Assembly: GCA_965247265.1 (NCBI GenBank)
Contig: OZ252002.1
Location: 1,674,001-1,738,000, forward strand
Source: G965247265 sp965247265
GTDB taxonomy: Bacteria > Pseudomonadota > Gammaproteobacteria > UBA4575
DNA length: 64,000 nucleotides
Direction of reading: 5' to 3'
The position numbers and the translations under genes are program-made. Shown one piece after another: positions 54,438 through 64,000 of this stretch. Each line of letters opens with the position of its first letter. Within the stretch, counting starts at the first letter, position 1. Below the pieces are notes generated by a model. The model made no database searches. It saw nothing but the letters and a program-made list of their open reading frames with translations, and had not been told where the DNA came from.

Positions 54438-54539
54438 ATGTCTCAAATAATCTTTGTAAATTCATCTATTCGTTGCAAGTTATTAGCGAGTGCTTCTATT
54501 GCAACCCTATCTTTATCAGCATTACTGCTGCCGCATTAG
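54438..54539 (+). promoter_or_regulatory. Candidate leucine-rich leader peptide before leuA
   Basis: A 33-codon frame (ATG to TAG) in the 343-base gap before leuA codes for a peptide beginning MSQIIF and rich in leucine toward its end (C-K-L-L, T-L-S-L-S-A-L-L-L-P-H). Its stop lies inside a hairpin TGCCGC/GCGGCA, and a second hairpin CCCTTT/AAAGGG follows about 50 bases later (54591-54609), together resembling the parts of a transcription attenuator. No strong ribosome site is visible and no long U-run follows the second hairpin. The rest of the gap shows nothing else. Confidence 0.45.
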
Positions 54540-54698
54540 CGGCAATTGTTAGACCTGGCGAGGCTATACGTAAATTTCAAAATACTTAATCCCTTTTTAA
54601 CAAAGGGAATTATAGATTATCTATTTAGATACATGATCGAGTAAAATCTAATTTATTATTGGAAAAATCTAGATAGATCTTAGTAGGAGCAATTTATA

Positions 54699-56243
54699 GT
54701 GGCGAGCAAGGAAAGATTAATTATATTTGATACAACATTGCGCGATGGTGAACAAAGCCCTGGTGCATCCATGACGCGTGATGAAAAAGTACGCATAGCA
54801 AAGTCTTTAGAGCGAATGAAAGTGGATGTTATCGAGGCAGGATTTCCTATGGCAAGTGTTGGGGATTTTGAAGCCGTGCAAGCAGTAGCCTCTGCAATAT
54901 CAGATAGCACTGTATGTGGTTTGGCGCGGGCCCTCGACAAAGATATCGATCGTGTAGGTGAAGCATTAAAACCAGCACGCTCCGCTAGGATCCATACGTT
55001 TATTGCAACATCTCCGATTCATATGAAACAAAAGTTACGTATGACGGAAGATCAAGTGGTAAATCAGGCTGTGGCGGCTGTTAAACGCGCACGCCAATTT
55101 ACCGATAATGTTGAGTTTTCTCCTGAAGATGCAGGTCGCTCGGAATTTGAATTTTTGTGCAGAGTTATTGAGGAAGCCATAAAAGTTGGTGCTAAGACAA
55201 TTAATATTCCAGATACCGTTGGCTATAACATACCAAATCAATTTGGTGATCTTGTGGGTCGTCTCATTAATAATATTCCAAATTCAGATCAAGCAATGTT
55301 TTCTGTTCATTGTCACAATGATTTAGGTTTAGCCGTGGCCAACTCGCTTTCGGCAGTCATTAATGGTGCGAGACAAGTAGAGTGCACGATTAATGGCCTA
55401 GGTGAGCGCGCAGGGAATGCGTCTTTAGAAGAAGTAGTGATGACAGTACACACACGGCAGGATGTTTTTCCATGTGAAACGAGGCTTGATACTACTCAAA
55501 TTGTGCCAACTTCTAGAATGGTTTCTACTATCACAGGTTTTCCTGTGCAGCCCAATAAAGCCATTGTAGGCGCAAATGCCTTTGCACATGAATCGGGTAT
55601 TCATCAAGACGGTGTGCTTAAGGCACGGGAGACCTATGAAATTATGCGTGCTGAAGATGTTGGCTGGGCGACAAATAAAATAGTTTTAGGTAAACATTCT
55701 GGTCGTAATGCATTTCGCACACGCTTAGATGAGCTAGGTATTAGCTTTGATTCTGAAGATGAATTAAATAATGCGTTTTCAAACTTCAAAGATTTAGCAG
55801 ATCGAAAGCATGAAATCTACGATGAAGATTTGCATGCGCTTGTTTCAGAAGCTGATTATGAAAGTAATGACTATTATGGATTAGTTTCGTTAACAGCTCA
55901 TTCTGAAACAGGTAAAACTCCCAGCGCAGAAATTACATTAAAGTTAAATGATAAAGAACATACTGCAACATCTGCAGGTGGCGGACCTGTTGATGCAACA
56001 TTTTGTGCAATTGAAAATATTGTTGATAGCCAAACACAATTGCAACTTTATTCTGTAAATAATATTACGACCGGTACAGATGCACAGGGCGAGGTCACTG
56101 TGCGTCTACAAAAGGGTGGAAGGATTGTAAATGGACATGGTGCAGACACGGATATTGTTATAGCTTCAGCAAAGGCCTATCTACATGCGCTGAATAAACT
56201 TGTCAGTCCAGAAGAGCGCGCGCATCCACAGCACGATGTTTAA
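54699..56243 (+). CDS. leuA: 2-isopropylmalate synthase
   Basis: 514 residues, standard length. Catalytic barrel: FDTTLRDGEQSPGASM near the N-terminus (metal Asp and Arg), SVHCHNDLGLAVANS (H-x-H metal ligands), NGLGERAGNASLEEVV and HESGIHQDG. The C-terminal LeuA allosteric domain binds leucine. GTG start at 54699 with AGGAG upstream. First committed step of leucine synthesis; the leader described above may control it. Confidence 0.96.
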   Translation: MASKERLIIFDTTLRDGEQSPGASMTRDEKVRIAKSLERMKVDVIEAGFPMASVGDFEAVQAVASAISDSTVCGLARALDKDIDRVGEALKPARSARIHTFIATSPIHMKQKLRMTEDQVVNQAVAAVKRARQFTDNVEFSPEDAGRSEFEFLCRVIEEAIKVGAKTINIPDTVGYNIPNQFGDLVGRLINNIPNSDQAMFSVHCHNDLGLAVANSLSAVINGARQVECTINGLGERAGNASLEEVVMTVHTRQDVFPCETRLDTTQIVPTSRMVSTITGFPVQPNKAIVGANAFAHESGIHQDGVLKARETYEIMRAEDVGWATNKIVLGKHSGRNAFRTRLDELGISFDSEDELNNAFSNFKDLADRKHEIYDEDLHALVSEADYESNDYYGLVSLTAHSETGKTPSAEITLKLNDKEHTATSAGGGPVDATFCAIENIVDSQTQLQLYSVNNITTGTDAQGEVTVRLQKGGRIVNGHGADTDIVIASAKAYLHALNKLVSPEERAHPQHDV

Positions 56244-56260
56244 TAATATTGATTAAAGCA

Positions 56261-56989
56261 ATGGAAGAAGAAAAACGCTTATATTATCTTGATCAAATAG
56301 GAATTCAGGCATGGGTTCCGCAAATATCAGATCCTGAAAATAATGAAAAGTATACGCCTGAATTTGAGGACAAGGATACAAAGATAAATGAAATTACATT
56401 TAATGTTGGAATTTCAAATTCAGATTTTAATGCAATTAATTTGCAAGAGCTTGAGCAAAAAGTATCAAAGTGCGAGCTATGTGGGCTACATCAAACACGA
56501 ACACAAACTGTTTTTGGCGTTGGGCATCCCACAGCAGATTGGTTGATAATTGGTGAGGCGCCAGGCGAGGATGAAGATAGAAAGGGCGAGCCATTTGTAG
56601 GAAGAGCAGGGCAGTTGCTGACAAATATGCTACGTGCAATTGGACTGGCACGTGAAGAAGTGTTTATCGCAAACATCCTTAAATGCAGACCTCCAAATAA
56701 TCGTGATCCACAACAAGAGGAAATTTCGAATTGTCGCCCCTATTTGCGCCAGCAAATTCAGCTGATAAATCCAAAAATCATCTTGGCAGTAGGCAGAATT
56801 GCAGCGCAATCTTTGTTAAAAACGGATACACCAATTGGACGATTACGCGGTAAGCGATATACCTATGAGGACACAGAAATTCCGCTTGTTGCCACCTATC
56901 ACCCTGCTTATTTATTACGAAGTCCGCAACAAAAGCGTAAAGCTTGGGAAGATTTAAAATTTGCCCTTGAGATTAAGGATTTGTGCTAA
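56261..56989 (+). CDS. Family 4 uracil-DNA glycosylase (iron-sulfur)
   Basis: 242 residues from ATG 56261 (TTG 56249 in frame is less likely). The N-terminal ~75 residues are poorly conserved. The glycosylase domain shows C-x2-C (KCELCGLHQTR), GEAPGEDEDRKGEPFVGRAGQLL (active-site GEAPG-x5-G), ILKCRPPNNRDP, ISNCRPYL and TYHPAYLL. The four cysteines hold the 4Fe-4S cluster of family 4 enzymes. It removes uracil from DNA. Between leuA and rimI as in many gammaproteobacteria. Confidence 0.92.
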   Translation: MEEEKRLYYLDQIGIQAWVPQISDPENNEKYTPEFEDKDTKINEITFNVGISNSDFNAINLQELEQKVSKCELCGLHQTRTQTVFGVGHPTADWLIIGEAPGEDEDRKGEPFVGRAGQLLTNMLRAIGLAREEVFIANILKCRPPNNRDPQQEEISNCRPYLRQQIQLINPKIILAVGRIAAQSLLKTDTPIGRLRGKRYTYEDTEIPLVATYHPAYLLRSPQQKRKAWEDLKFALEIKDLC

Positions 56990-57037
56990 ATATCGGTAAT
57001 TAATGAGAAAATTTAACTAATATATTAAAATTCCAGT

Positions 57038-57502
57038 ATGAGCGCAGTTTTTGAATTCCCAACCGAATCCTATCGGTTAATGACAGAATATGATTTACCG
57101 GATATTCTGGATATCGAGCAGCGAAGCTATGATTTTCCATGGACTGAGGGAATATTTCATGACTGTCTTAGATTTGGTTATTCATCATGGGTGATAGAAG
57201 TTGAGCGTAAAATTATTGGTTATGGTGTGATGTCGCTGGCAGTGAATGAATGCCACATTCTTAATTTGTGTGTGGACCCTGATACACAAGGCCAAGGAAT
57301 CGGGCGCCGATTGTTGGATCAGCTACTTACCATCGCTCGTGCACGAAAAGCGGATACAGCTTTTTTAGAAGTTCGTCCAACTAATACTCAAGCAATTTCT
57401 TTGTATTTTTCTGAAGGTTTTAATGAGATTGGAGTGCGGAGAAGTTATTATCCGGCTCTATTTGGTAGAGAAGATGCAATCATACTTGCCAAGAGTCTCT
57501 AA
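57038..57502 (+). CDS. rimI: Ribosomal protein S18 alanine N-acetyltransferase
   Basis: 154 residues of GNAT fold: DLPDILDIEQRSYDFPWTEG (typical RimI start with F-P-W), acetyl-CoA motif LCVDPDTQGQGIGRRLLDQL, then FLEVRPTNTQAISLYFSEGFNEIG and R-x-x-Y-Y. It acetylates the N-terminal alanine of ribosomal protein S18. Neighbours match the common udg-rimI order. Confidence 0.9.
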   Translation: MSAVFEFPTESYRLMTEYDLPDILDIEQRSYDFPWTEGIFHDCLRFGYSSWVIEVERKIIGYGVMSLAVNECHILNLCVDPDTQGQGIGRRLLDQLLTIARARKADTAFLEVRPTNTQAISLYFSEGFNEIGVRRSYYPALFGREDAIILAKSL

Positions 57503-57562
57503 ATGTATGTTTTATTAAAAGCCCACTCTACATTTTATCTTTAGTCCTGCTAGTTGTTTCGA

Positions 57563-57568
57563 TATAAT
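57563..57568 (+). promoter_or_regulatory. Consensus -10 box before prfC
   Basis: A perfect TATAAT lies 38 bases before the prfC start codon in an otherwise AT-rich spacer, followed at once by a GC-rich CGCGCG tract that is a plausible discriminator region. The -35 region upstream (near TTTAGT) is poor. It is the best isolated promoter box I see in this stretch. Confidence 0.45.
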
Positions 57569-57606
57569 CGCGCGCTTTCTGCGCATTAAGACTACTATTT
57601 TATAAT

Positions 57607-59217
57607 ATGAGCCTACATCAACAACAAACGAATCGACGCCGAACTTTTGCAATTATTTCACATCCCGATGCAGGTAAGACCACAATTACTGAAAAGCTTT
57701 TATTATTTAGTGGCGCTATTCAATTAGCGGGTACTGTAAAAGGTCGCAAAGCGGCTCGACATGCCACTTCAGATTGGATGGAGCTAGAAAAACAGCGAGG
57801 CATTTCAATTACGAGTTCTGTTATGCAGTTTGAATATAACGATTATATTGTTAATTTACTTGATACTCCTGGCCACGTAGATTTTTCCGAAGATACATAT
57901 AGAACATTAACGGCGGTAGATTCTGCTTTGATGGTAATAGACAATGCAAAAGGGGTAGAGGAGCGCACAATTAAGCTGATGGAGGTGTGTCGTTTGCGCG
58001 ATACCCCAATAATTACTTTTATCAATAAGCTTGATCGTGACGGAAGAGAAACGATTGAACTTTTAGATGAAGTTGAAAGCGTATTAAAAATTAAATGTGC
58101 ACCGATCACTTGCCCAATTGGAATGGGGAAACACTTTAAAGGTGTATTTCATTTGCTAAATGATTCTGTGCATATATATAGCCCACATCATGAGGGTAAA
58201 GTTCAAGAAGGGGAGATTGTTAAAGGATTAGATAATCCGAGGTTGGATGAATTAATTGGTGATCAAGCCCAAGAGTTACGTGATGAAATTGAGTTAGTTC
58301 AAGGTGCAAGTCATGAATTTGATCACCAGGCATATTTAAGCGGTGAACTTACCCCTGTGTTTTTTGGCTCTGCACTTAACAATTTTGGCGTATCAGAACT
58401 GCTTGAAAAATTTGTGGAGTATGCACCTTTACCGCAACCTCGTACCGTAAATACTACAGACTCTCAAACAAGGGAGGTGTCTGCAATTGAGGAGAAATTC
58501 ACTGGATTTGTATTTAAAATTCAGGCCAATATGGACCCAAATCATCGGGACCGTATTGCATTTATGAGAATTTGTTCAGGAAGTTTCCAAAAAGGAATGA
58601 AATTGCAGCATGTGCGTATGAATCGAGATATTAAAATTAGCGATGCACTAACATTTATTGCAATGGATCGAGATCATATCGATTGTGCATATCCAGGCGA
58701 CATCATTGGGCTGCATAACCATGGAACAATTCGTATTGGTGATACATTCACTCAAGGTGAATCGTTATCATTTCAAGGAATTCCTAATTTTGCCCCAGAA
58801 CTATTTCGTCGTGCGCAAGTAAAAGATCCTTTAAAAATGAAAGCCTTGCTCAAAGGACTCATACAACTTTGTGAAGAAGGCGCAACGCAATTATTTAGGC
58901 CTATTATTAATAATGACTTAATTTTAGGTGCGGTTGGGATTTTACAGTTTGATGTTGTTAAGCACCGTCTTAAATATGAGTACAATGTCGAGTGTAATTT
59001 TGAGGCTGTCAATGTACAAACAGCACGCTGGATTACAGGTTCAAACGATAAAGAATTAGAAAGATTTAAACGAAAAACAGAGTCTAATTTAGCCTTCGAT
59101 CATGGAGGTGAACTGGTATATATCGCACCGACTCGTGTAAATTTGCAAATGGCTATAGAAAAGTGGCCAGACATTGAATTTCGTTCCACGCGTGAGCATA
59201 GTTCAATTGTCAATTGA
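57607..59217 (+). CDS. prfC: Peptide chain release factor 3
   Basis: 536 residues, standard RF3. GTPase motifs: G1 SHPDAGKTTITEK at ~18-30, G3 DTPGHVDFSEDTYR, G4 NKLD; C-terminal domains III-IV with LRAQVKDP-like RRAQVKDPLKMKALLKGL. RF3 recycles RF1 and RF2 from the ribosome after termination with GTP. It stands in its own unit behind the TATAAT box. Ends in TGA. Confidence 0.97.
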   Translation: MSLHQQQTNRRRTFAIISHPDAGKTTITEKLLLFSGAIQLAGTVKGRKAARHATSDWMELEKQRGISITSSVMQFEYNDYIVNLLDTPGHVDFSEDTYRTLTAVDSALMVIDNAKGVEERTIKLMEVCRLRDTPIITFINKLDRDGRETIELLDEVESVLKIKCAPITCPIGMGKHFKGVFHLLNDSVHIYSPHHEGKVQEGEIVKGLDNPRLDELIGDQAQELRDEIELVQGASHEFDHQAYLSGELTPVFFGSALNNFGVSELLEKFVEYAPLPQPRTVNTTDSQTREVSAIEEKFTGFVFKIQANMDPNHRDRIAFMRICSGSFQKGMKLQHVRMNRDIKISDALTFIAMDRDHIDCAYPGDIIGLHNHGTIRIGDTFTQGESLSFQGIPNFAPELFRRAQVKDPLKMKALLKGLIQLCEEGATQLFRPIINNDLILGAVGILQFDVVKHRLKYEYNVECNFEAVNVQTARWITGSNDKELERFKRKTESNLAFDHGGELVYIAPTRVNLQMAIEKWPDIEFRSTREHSSIVN

Positions 59218-59250
59218 GAGCATGACTTGTGATATAGCCTTATAATATCG

Positions 59251-59985
59251 ATGAAAGTTTCTCCAAAAGATCGTATATACGCTAACAAGCTTGAAAACGT
59301 TGATAATTTTGTCTTTGATGACAAGGTGGCTGATGTTTTCGAAGATATGATTGAACGATCAGTACCGGGCTATGGGGAGTTAAATAAAATTATTCCCATT
59401 ATTGCAAATAAATTCCTAAAATCTAATACAAATTGTTATGACTTAGGTTGCTCGTTAGCCGAGTCTTCCTTAAGTATCGCGAAAAACTTAACACATAATG
59501 AGGTAATAATTTTTGCCATAGACAATTCACACGCAATGATTCGAAAAGTAGACAATAAAATTGCATCGCTAAATATTAGCAACATAGTTAAATCTAAATT
59601 TGCAGATGTTTTTGATGTGGAAATTAATAATGCAACTTTTGTAATTTTAAATTACACATTGCAATTTATTGATCCCAATCGCCGCGAAGATCTATTGGCT
59701 AAAATTTATTCTGGAATGAATAAAGGAGGAGCATTATTTATTTCTGAAAAGATTACGCACAAAAATAATTTTGAAGAAACTATAATGAGAGACTTACATG
59801 AAGATTACAAACGTGCGAATGCCTATAGTGATATCGAGATAAGTCAAAAAAGAGAGGCTTTAGAGAATGTTTTAATTAGAGACCCCAGTAATGTGCATAT
59901 TAATCGATTAAAAAATGCTGGGTTTTCAAATGTATTGATCCTTTTTAAATATCTTAACTTTGTGTCATATCTCGCAGTAAAATGA
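59251..59985 (+). CDS. cmoA: Carboxy-S-adenosyl-L-methionine synthase
   Basis: 244 residues. Class I methyltransferase-like fold: F-V-F-D-D-K-V-A-D-V-F-E-D-M-I near the N-terminus, CYDLGCSLAESSLSIA (SAM motif I), FAIDNSHAMIRK, LNYTLQFIDPNRRE and SEKITH. CmoA makes carboxy-SAM from SAM and prephenate for tRNA wobble uridine modification (cmo5U). Overlaps cmoB by four bases (ATGA). Confidence 0.96.
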   Translation: MKVSPKDRIYANKLENVDNFVFDDKVADVFEDMIERSVPGYGELNKIIPIIANKFLKSNTNCYDLGCSLAESSLSIAKNLTHNEVIIFAIDNSHAMIRKVDNKIASLNISNIVKSKFADVFDVEINNATFVILNYTLQFIDPNRREDLLAKIYSGMNKGGALFISEKITHKNNFEETIMRDLHEDYKRANAYSDIEISQKREALENVLIRDPSNVHINRLKNAGFSNVLILFKYLNFVSYLAVK

Positions 59986-60962
59986 TACCGCCTGATCAAA
60001 GGAGATTAGAAGAATTGCTGCAAGTTTCTAGATTAAAACAATATCAGAAGGATTTATTACTAAGACTCAATCAAAAATACAGTGATCCAAAGCATGGGCA
60101 CTTTGCAGTTTGGTGCTCACAATTAGAATCATTACCAACAATCAGTCCCTCACGTGTAGATATCAAACAAGATGCTCCAGTGATAGGTCATCAATCAGAT
60201 TGCAGTGTTGAACAGATTAATCAAATTAAAAATACTTTAATGGCGTTTAGACCATGGCGAAAAGGACCATTTGAGCTATTTGGTATCTATATCGATTCTG
60301 AATGGAGGAGTGACTTCAAATGGACGCGTATTGCGCCATATATAAATAATTTAGAACATAAAGTAGTTTTAGATATTGGCTGTGGTAATGGATACTATGC
60401 GTTACGCATGCAAGCCTTGGGGGCAGAATTAGTCATTGGAGTAGATCCTAGTTGGCTATTTGTATTTCAGAATTTAGCAATTCAAAAATATACTCAAAGT
60501 ATCCAGCGAACCTTTGTTTTGCCGTTTATGTTTGAGGAATTCCCAAAGGTGCTTTCAGGTTTTGATTCTATTTTTTCGATGGGTGTATTGTATCACCGAA
60601 AAAATCCTCTGATACATCTTCAAAGTATATGCGACATGCTTACAGACGATGGGCAGTTCATTTTAGAAACACTAGCAATTACAGATGATAGTGTTAAAGA
60701 ATTAATTCCAGCAGAGCGCTATGCCAACATGCGAAATGTTTGGAAAATCCCAAACTGTATGCAATTGAAGAATTGGCTTCACAAGGTTGGTTTCAATAAT
60801 ATTGAAGTGGTAGATGTAACGAAAACTACGATTAATGAACAACGAAAAACAGAATGGATGACAGGGCATTCTTTACAAGATGCACTTGATCCATACAATA
60901 ATGAATTGACGATAGAGGGCTATCCTGCGCCCATAAGAGTATGCGTAATTGCAAGTAAATAA
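59982..60962 (+). CDS. cmoB: tRNA U34 carboxymethyltransferase
   Basis: 326 residues. PWRKGPFELFGIYIDSEWRSD region at ~88-108, SAM motif LDIGCGNGYYALRM at ~129-142, GVDPSWLFVFQ and SMGVLYHRKNPL, C-terminal MTGHSLQDALDP. It transfers the carboxymethyl group from carboxy-SAM to 5-hydroxyuridine at tRNA position 34. Translationally coupled to cmoA. The pair is characteristic of gammaproteobacteria. Confidence 0.96.
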   Translation: MIPPDQRRLEELLQVSRLKQYQKDLLLRLNQKYSDPKHGHFAVWCSQLESLPTISPSRVDIKQDAPVIGHQSDCSVEQINQIKNTLMAFRPWRKGPFELFGIYIDSEWRSDFKWTRIAPYINNLEHKVVLDIGCGNGYYALRMQALGAELVIGVDPSWLFVFQNLAIQKYTQSIQRTFVLPFMFEEFPKVLSGFDSIFSMGVLYHRKNPLIHLQSICDMLTDDGQFILETLAITDDSVKELIPAERYANMRNVWKIPNCMQLKNWLHKVGFNNIEVVDVTKTTINEQRKTEWMTGHSLQDALDPYNNELTIEGYPAPIRVCVIASK

Positions 60963-61039
60963 ATTTGAACAAAATTACAATGAGGAAAATAGGATTAAAT
61001 TATTAAGTTTTACTTAAAATGTTGCATAAATTATATCAT

Positions 61040-63870
61040 TCATGACACAACCTTAAAATTCGATCTAAACTTTTCTAATCTAATTATAGCTGTTTTAGAA
61101 CAGTCTATTAATTCTGTGGCAATTTTTGGTTTTGTAATGTAAAAACCTTGCGCATGATCGCATCCCAAATCTTTTAGAATCATCAATTGCTCATGTGTTT
61201 CAACTCCTTCCGCAACAATGACTTTATTCAGCGCTTTACCCATTGCGATAATTGCTTTTACAATAGCTTTAGAATCACTATTACTATTTATATCTTTGAT
61301 AAATAACTTATCAATCTTCAATGTTTGAACAGGAAGTTTTTTCAAGTAACTGAGAGAGGAATAGCCTTTTCCAAAATCATCAATAGCAATACTAATACCA
61401 AGTTTATTTAAGCGTCCTAATAAGTTTAAAGTATGGCGATCATCGCTAAGAAATAAATTTTCAGTAATTTCGAATTCTAAATTGGTGGCTGCAATATCAA
61501 AATCAGCGACGAGAGTTTCAATATCATCCATGAAAGATTCATGTCTCAATTGTCGCGCAGATATATTTATAGCAAGTTTGGGAACAGTTTGGCCTTCATT
61601 TTGCCATGCTTTGCACTGCTTTATAGCTTCAAATATAACCCATTTCCCGAGGGATACGATTAATCCGCTATCTTCAGCATAACTAATAAAATCTTCTGTA
61701 TTAATTAACCCTTTGATATTGTGGTTCCAACGCAACAGTGCTTCAGCACCTATAATTTTATTAGATTGAAGATCAATTTGTGACTGATACATAAGATAAA
61801 TTTCTTTTCGCTCAATTGCATGGTATAGATCAGATTCTAGTTTCGCTTTATCAAGAACTTCTTTATGCATTAGTTTTGTAAAATATAGGTACTTCCCACG
61901 CCCACTTTGTTTTGCTTTATACATAGCAATGTCTGCATTTTGCAGTAATTCATCCCAAGTATTTCCATCACGAGGATAAATTGATATGCCGATGCTTGCG
62001 CCAATAAGCTGTTCATAGTTATCCACATTAAATACTTCTGACAATCGACTAATAATTTCCTCAGCCGTAACACCCGCATTGTTTGCATCGTTAATGCTCG
62101 ATAATATAACTGCAAATTCATCACCACCATAGCGTGCAACGGTATCTATTTTTCTAACACATGAAGTAATACGCTCCCCCGCCGAAATTAATAGCTTGTC
62201 GCCTGTGGTATGTCCCTGCGAATCATTAACTACTTTAAATCGATCAAGATCAATAAATAAAATAGCTAATATTTTATCTTCACGAGCTGTACTAGAAATC
62301 GCCTTGTTGAATCGCTTAATGAGTAATTGACGGTTGGGTAAACCTGTTAACTCATCATAATTAGCTTGAAATAAAAGTTTTTCTTCTCGCTTTGCTGCTG
62401 ATAGTGCTACAGCAAATCGGTCAATGAATTTTTCAAGATGTAGTGAGGTCTTATTATCTAGCTGAACTTGATGATTAAAACCAAGGAATATAATTGCAAT
62501 TATCTTATTTTTTTGTCTTATTGGTATTAACGCACAATCAGATAATTCAGTGATATTCAGCCAATCTATATCGCAAAAATTGTCACAAGAAAATACGTTT
62601 ACTGTTGAGTTTAGTTCGTTAGAAAATATTATATTTAATTTTTCAGGAATTTCTATTGGTAGAATTGTGCTTATCTTTTTAAAATGCTCGTTGTAGTTGT
62701 ATACAATTCCAGTGTCCAGAGTAGTAGAATTTAGGATAACAACGGACATATATTGATTATCTAAAGACGTTGCCATATGTGAAAATATTGCTTCAACTAC
62801 TTTTTTACTATCCATGGACGTTAGTATTTCTCTATCGATATTAGACATAGCAGTCATCAATGAGAACTGTTCAGATAGTTCCGAAGACATGTGATTAATT
62901 GACTCACCTAAGGTTTGAAATTCGTCATTACTGTTAAATTTAGCTGTTGAACTAAAATCTCGTTTAGCTATTTTTTTTGTTAATAATGTAAGAATTTCAA
63001 GAGGGACAAGAATTCTTGATATCTGATTTAGACAAATTAGGGTAATTAATAAAATTGTAAGAATTAATAAGGGTAAAAATATTCTAGCGAATGAATTTAT
63101 ATCATTAAAAATATGTTCAGTAGGTTCGACATAATAAACTTTCCAGCTATTTGAATTGAAGCGTCCTTTAAGAATAATTCCCATGAAGCAACCACATAAT
63201 TTTCATTATTTATGTAGGCTCTTGAATTATCTAAATTTATAGGTAGGTCCGTAATCGAGTGTTTATAAATATTTTTTAAGGATTCGTTTGTGCAATAAAG
63301 TATTCCACTATTTTTAACGACTATGCAGGTATCTTCATTTCCGGAAAAAATATCCATATCACCAAATATATAATTAGAGTCAATTTTTCCAGAAATTAAT
63401 TTATCATTATTATTGGTTGTAAGAAATTTAGTGAAGTAAATATCTAAAAGATTATTATTATTTCTTGATAGACCAATGCTCGTTCTTCCAGTTGACAGGT
63501 GTCTAAGCCTATTTCTATCGATGTTGAATGTAACAGGTGTGACTTTTATTTCGCTAAATAGAGACAAAGTAGATTTACTTAATAAATGACTTATATCATT
63601 TACCTCTTTACCCAATTCATTTGAATTTGAAATATCATTTGATAAATCAATGAATTCATCTTCGGCAAGAAGAATTCTGTCATAAACAGCCATCCCATAT
63701 GTTTTGCTTGCAGCGGATAATTGCTCATATTTTTGATCAGCAAGTTGAGACACTACATAGTTATAAGAAATGTAACCAATTAGGCATATTGGTATAATTG
63801 CGGCAATTACAAAAAGAAAAAATATTCTTTTTGCAACTTTACTAGAATGAAATTTTAATTGAAGCAACAT
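61040..63870 (-). pseudogene. Membrane GGDEF-EAL cyclic-di-GMP protein, one frameshift
   Basis: Two overlapping frames together code for a ~943-residue protein. The first (from ATG 63870) has a helix at ~15-35 and a periplasmic sensor domain up to VASWELFLK; the second resumes at about 63167 with GRFNSNSWKVYYVEP. One A missing from an A-run (CTTAAAGG) explains the shift. The second part has a helix (IFLPLLILTILLITLI), HAMP, a GAF-like region, GGDEF (RYGGDEFAVI) and EAL (IGAEALLRW, then DDFGKGYSSLSYLK). Both output motifs are intact, so it could make or break cyclic di-GMP. As written it is split at the sensor's edge. Confidence 0.8.
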
Positions 63871-63878
63871 TATTATTG

Positions 63879-64000
63879 TTAAAAGCCTTTTGCATACCCT
63901 ATAAAGGCACCATCTCTACCACGGATTATGTCATCTTGTGATATTTTTGTGATAATCTGTTTATTAGAGTCTCCATCTACACCTTTACTATATAAATCGT
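63879..64000 (-). CDS. C-terminal end of an unidentified protein, cut by the window edge
   Basis: Only 39 codons plus TAA are visible; the frame is open to the window end. The residues include DLYSKGVDGDSNKQII and GRDGAFIGYAKGF at the very end. The stop lies nine bases before the GGDEF-EAL start, so the two genes form an operon and the upstream product may be its periplasmic partner. Too little is present to name a family. Confidence 0.6.
   Translation of the reverse strand, partial: DLYSKGVDGDSNKQIITKISQDDIIRGRDGAFIGYAKGF

Noticed and set aside
54401..54589. 62-codon frame before leuA as a protein gene
   Set aside because: Its composition is erratic and it overlaps the leader peptide and hairpins; the overlapping leucine-rich frame is the better candidate.
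1..64000. CRISPR arrays, insertion sequences, tRNA or rRNA genes
   Set aside because: I looked for spaced direct repeats, transposase motifs, terminal inverted repeats and cloverleaf ends with CCA; none was convincing.

Overview
The window is low-GC DNA (A+T rich by eye; I did not compute it) with dense operons and the standard stop-codon set: pssA ends in TAG and cmoA and the MoxR gene end in TGA. The housekeeping block ilvN-ilvC-psd-like-pssA-leuA-udg-rimI-prfC-cmoA-cmoB points to a gammaproteobacterium, since cmoA/cmoB and this gene order are gammaproteobacterial habits. The metabolism suggests an aerobic, probably aquatic bacterium that lives on methylated amines, amides and C1-nitrogen compounds. 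I cannot name the genus.

1-28.5 kb is a catabolic island read almost entirely leftward. In order of transcription it holds an XRE-cupin regulator, the complete N-methylglutamate pathway (mgsABC, gmaS, mgdABCD, 17.9-27.6 kb), an amide-binding-protein-like gene plus hybrid histidine kinase with a convergent LuxR-type response regulator, a five-gene urea/short-chain-amide type ABC transporter (7.97-13.04 kb), both subunits of N,N-dimethylformamidase (4.5-7.4 kb), an odd Rieske-oxygenase-like gene, and small accessory genes. Together they outline: amide/DMF uptake and sensing, DMF hydrolysis to dimethylamine and formate, and methylamine entry into glutamate. Dimethylamine demethylation and formate oxidation are not encoded here.

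28.5-45 kb holds a second, intact amide/urea-type ABC transporter (30.7-35.7 kb), a urea-channel family gene, and a rightward operon amiE (aliphatic amidase) - MoxR ATPase - VWA protein - acs - isochorismatase-like hydrolase. The logic is amide import, hydrolysis to ammonia and a short acid, then acyl-CoA formation. A 31-codon remnant of ureG lies beside the urea channel, which suggests that a urease cluster was lost.

45-50 kb is a set of small accessory genes (TPR/2OG-oxygenase, SRPBCC, SnoaL-like, GNAT, coiled coil). 50.7-61 kb is housekeeping: bepA, tusA-like, branched-chain amino acid genes, phospholipid genes and translation factors. The right end is a GGDEF-EAL protein with a frameshift and the tail of another gene.

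A striking feature is the number of broken genes: the first ABC transporter has indels in three successive genes, the Rieske-like gene has an amber codon at a conserved Trp position, a Dabb-domain gene has two TGA codons where Trp is expected, the kinase-linked binding protein has an in-frame TAA, and two further genes carry homopolymer frameshifts. Whether these are true decay or assembly errors is the main thing to check.
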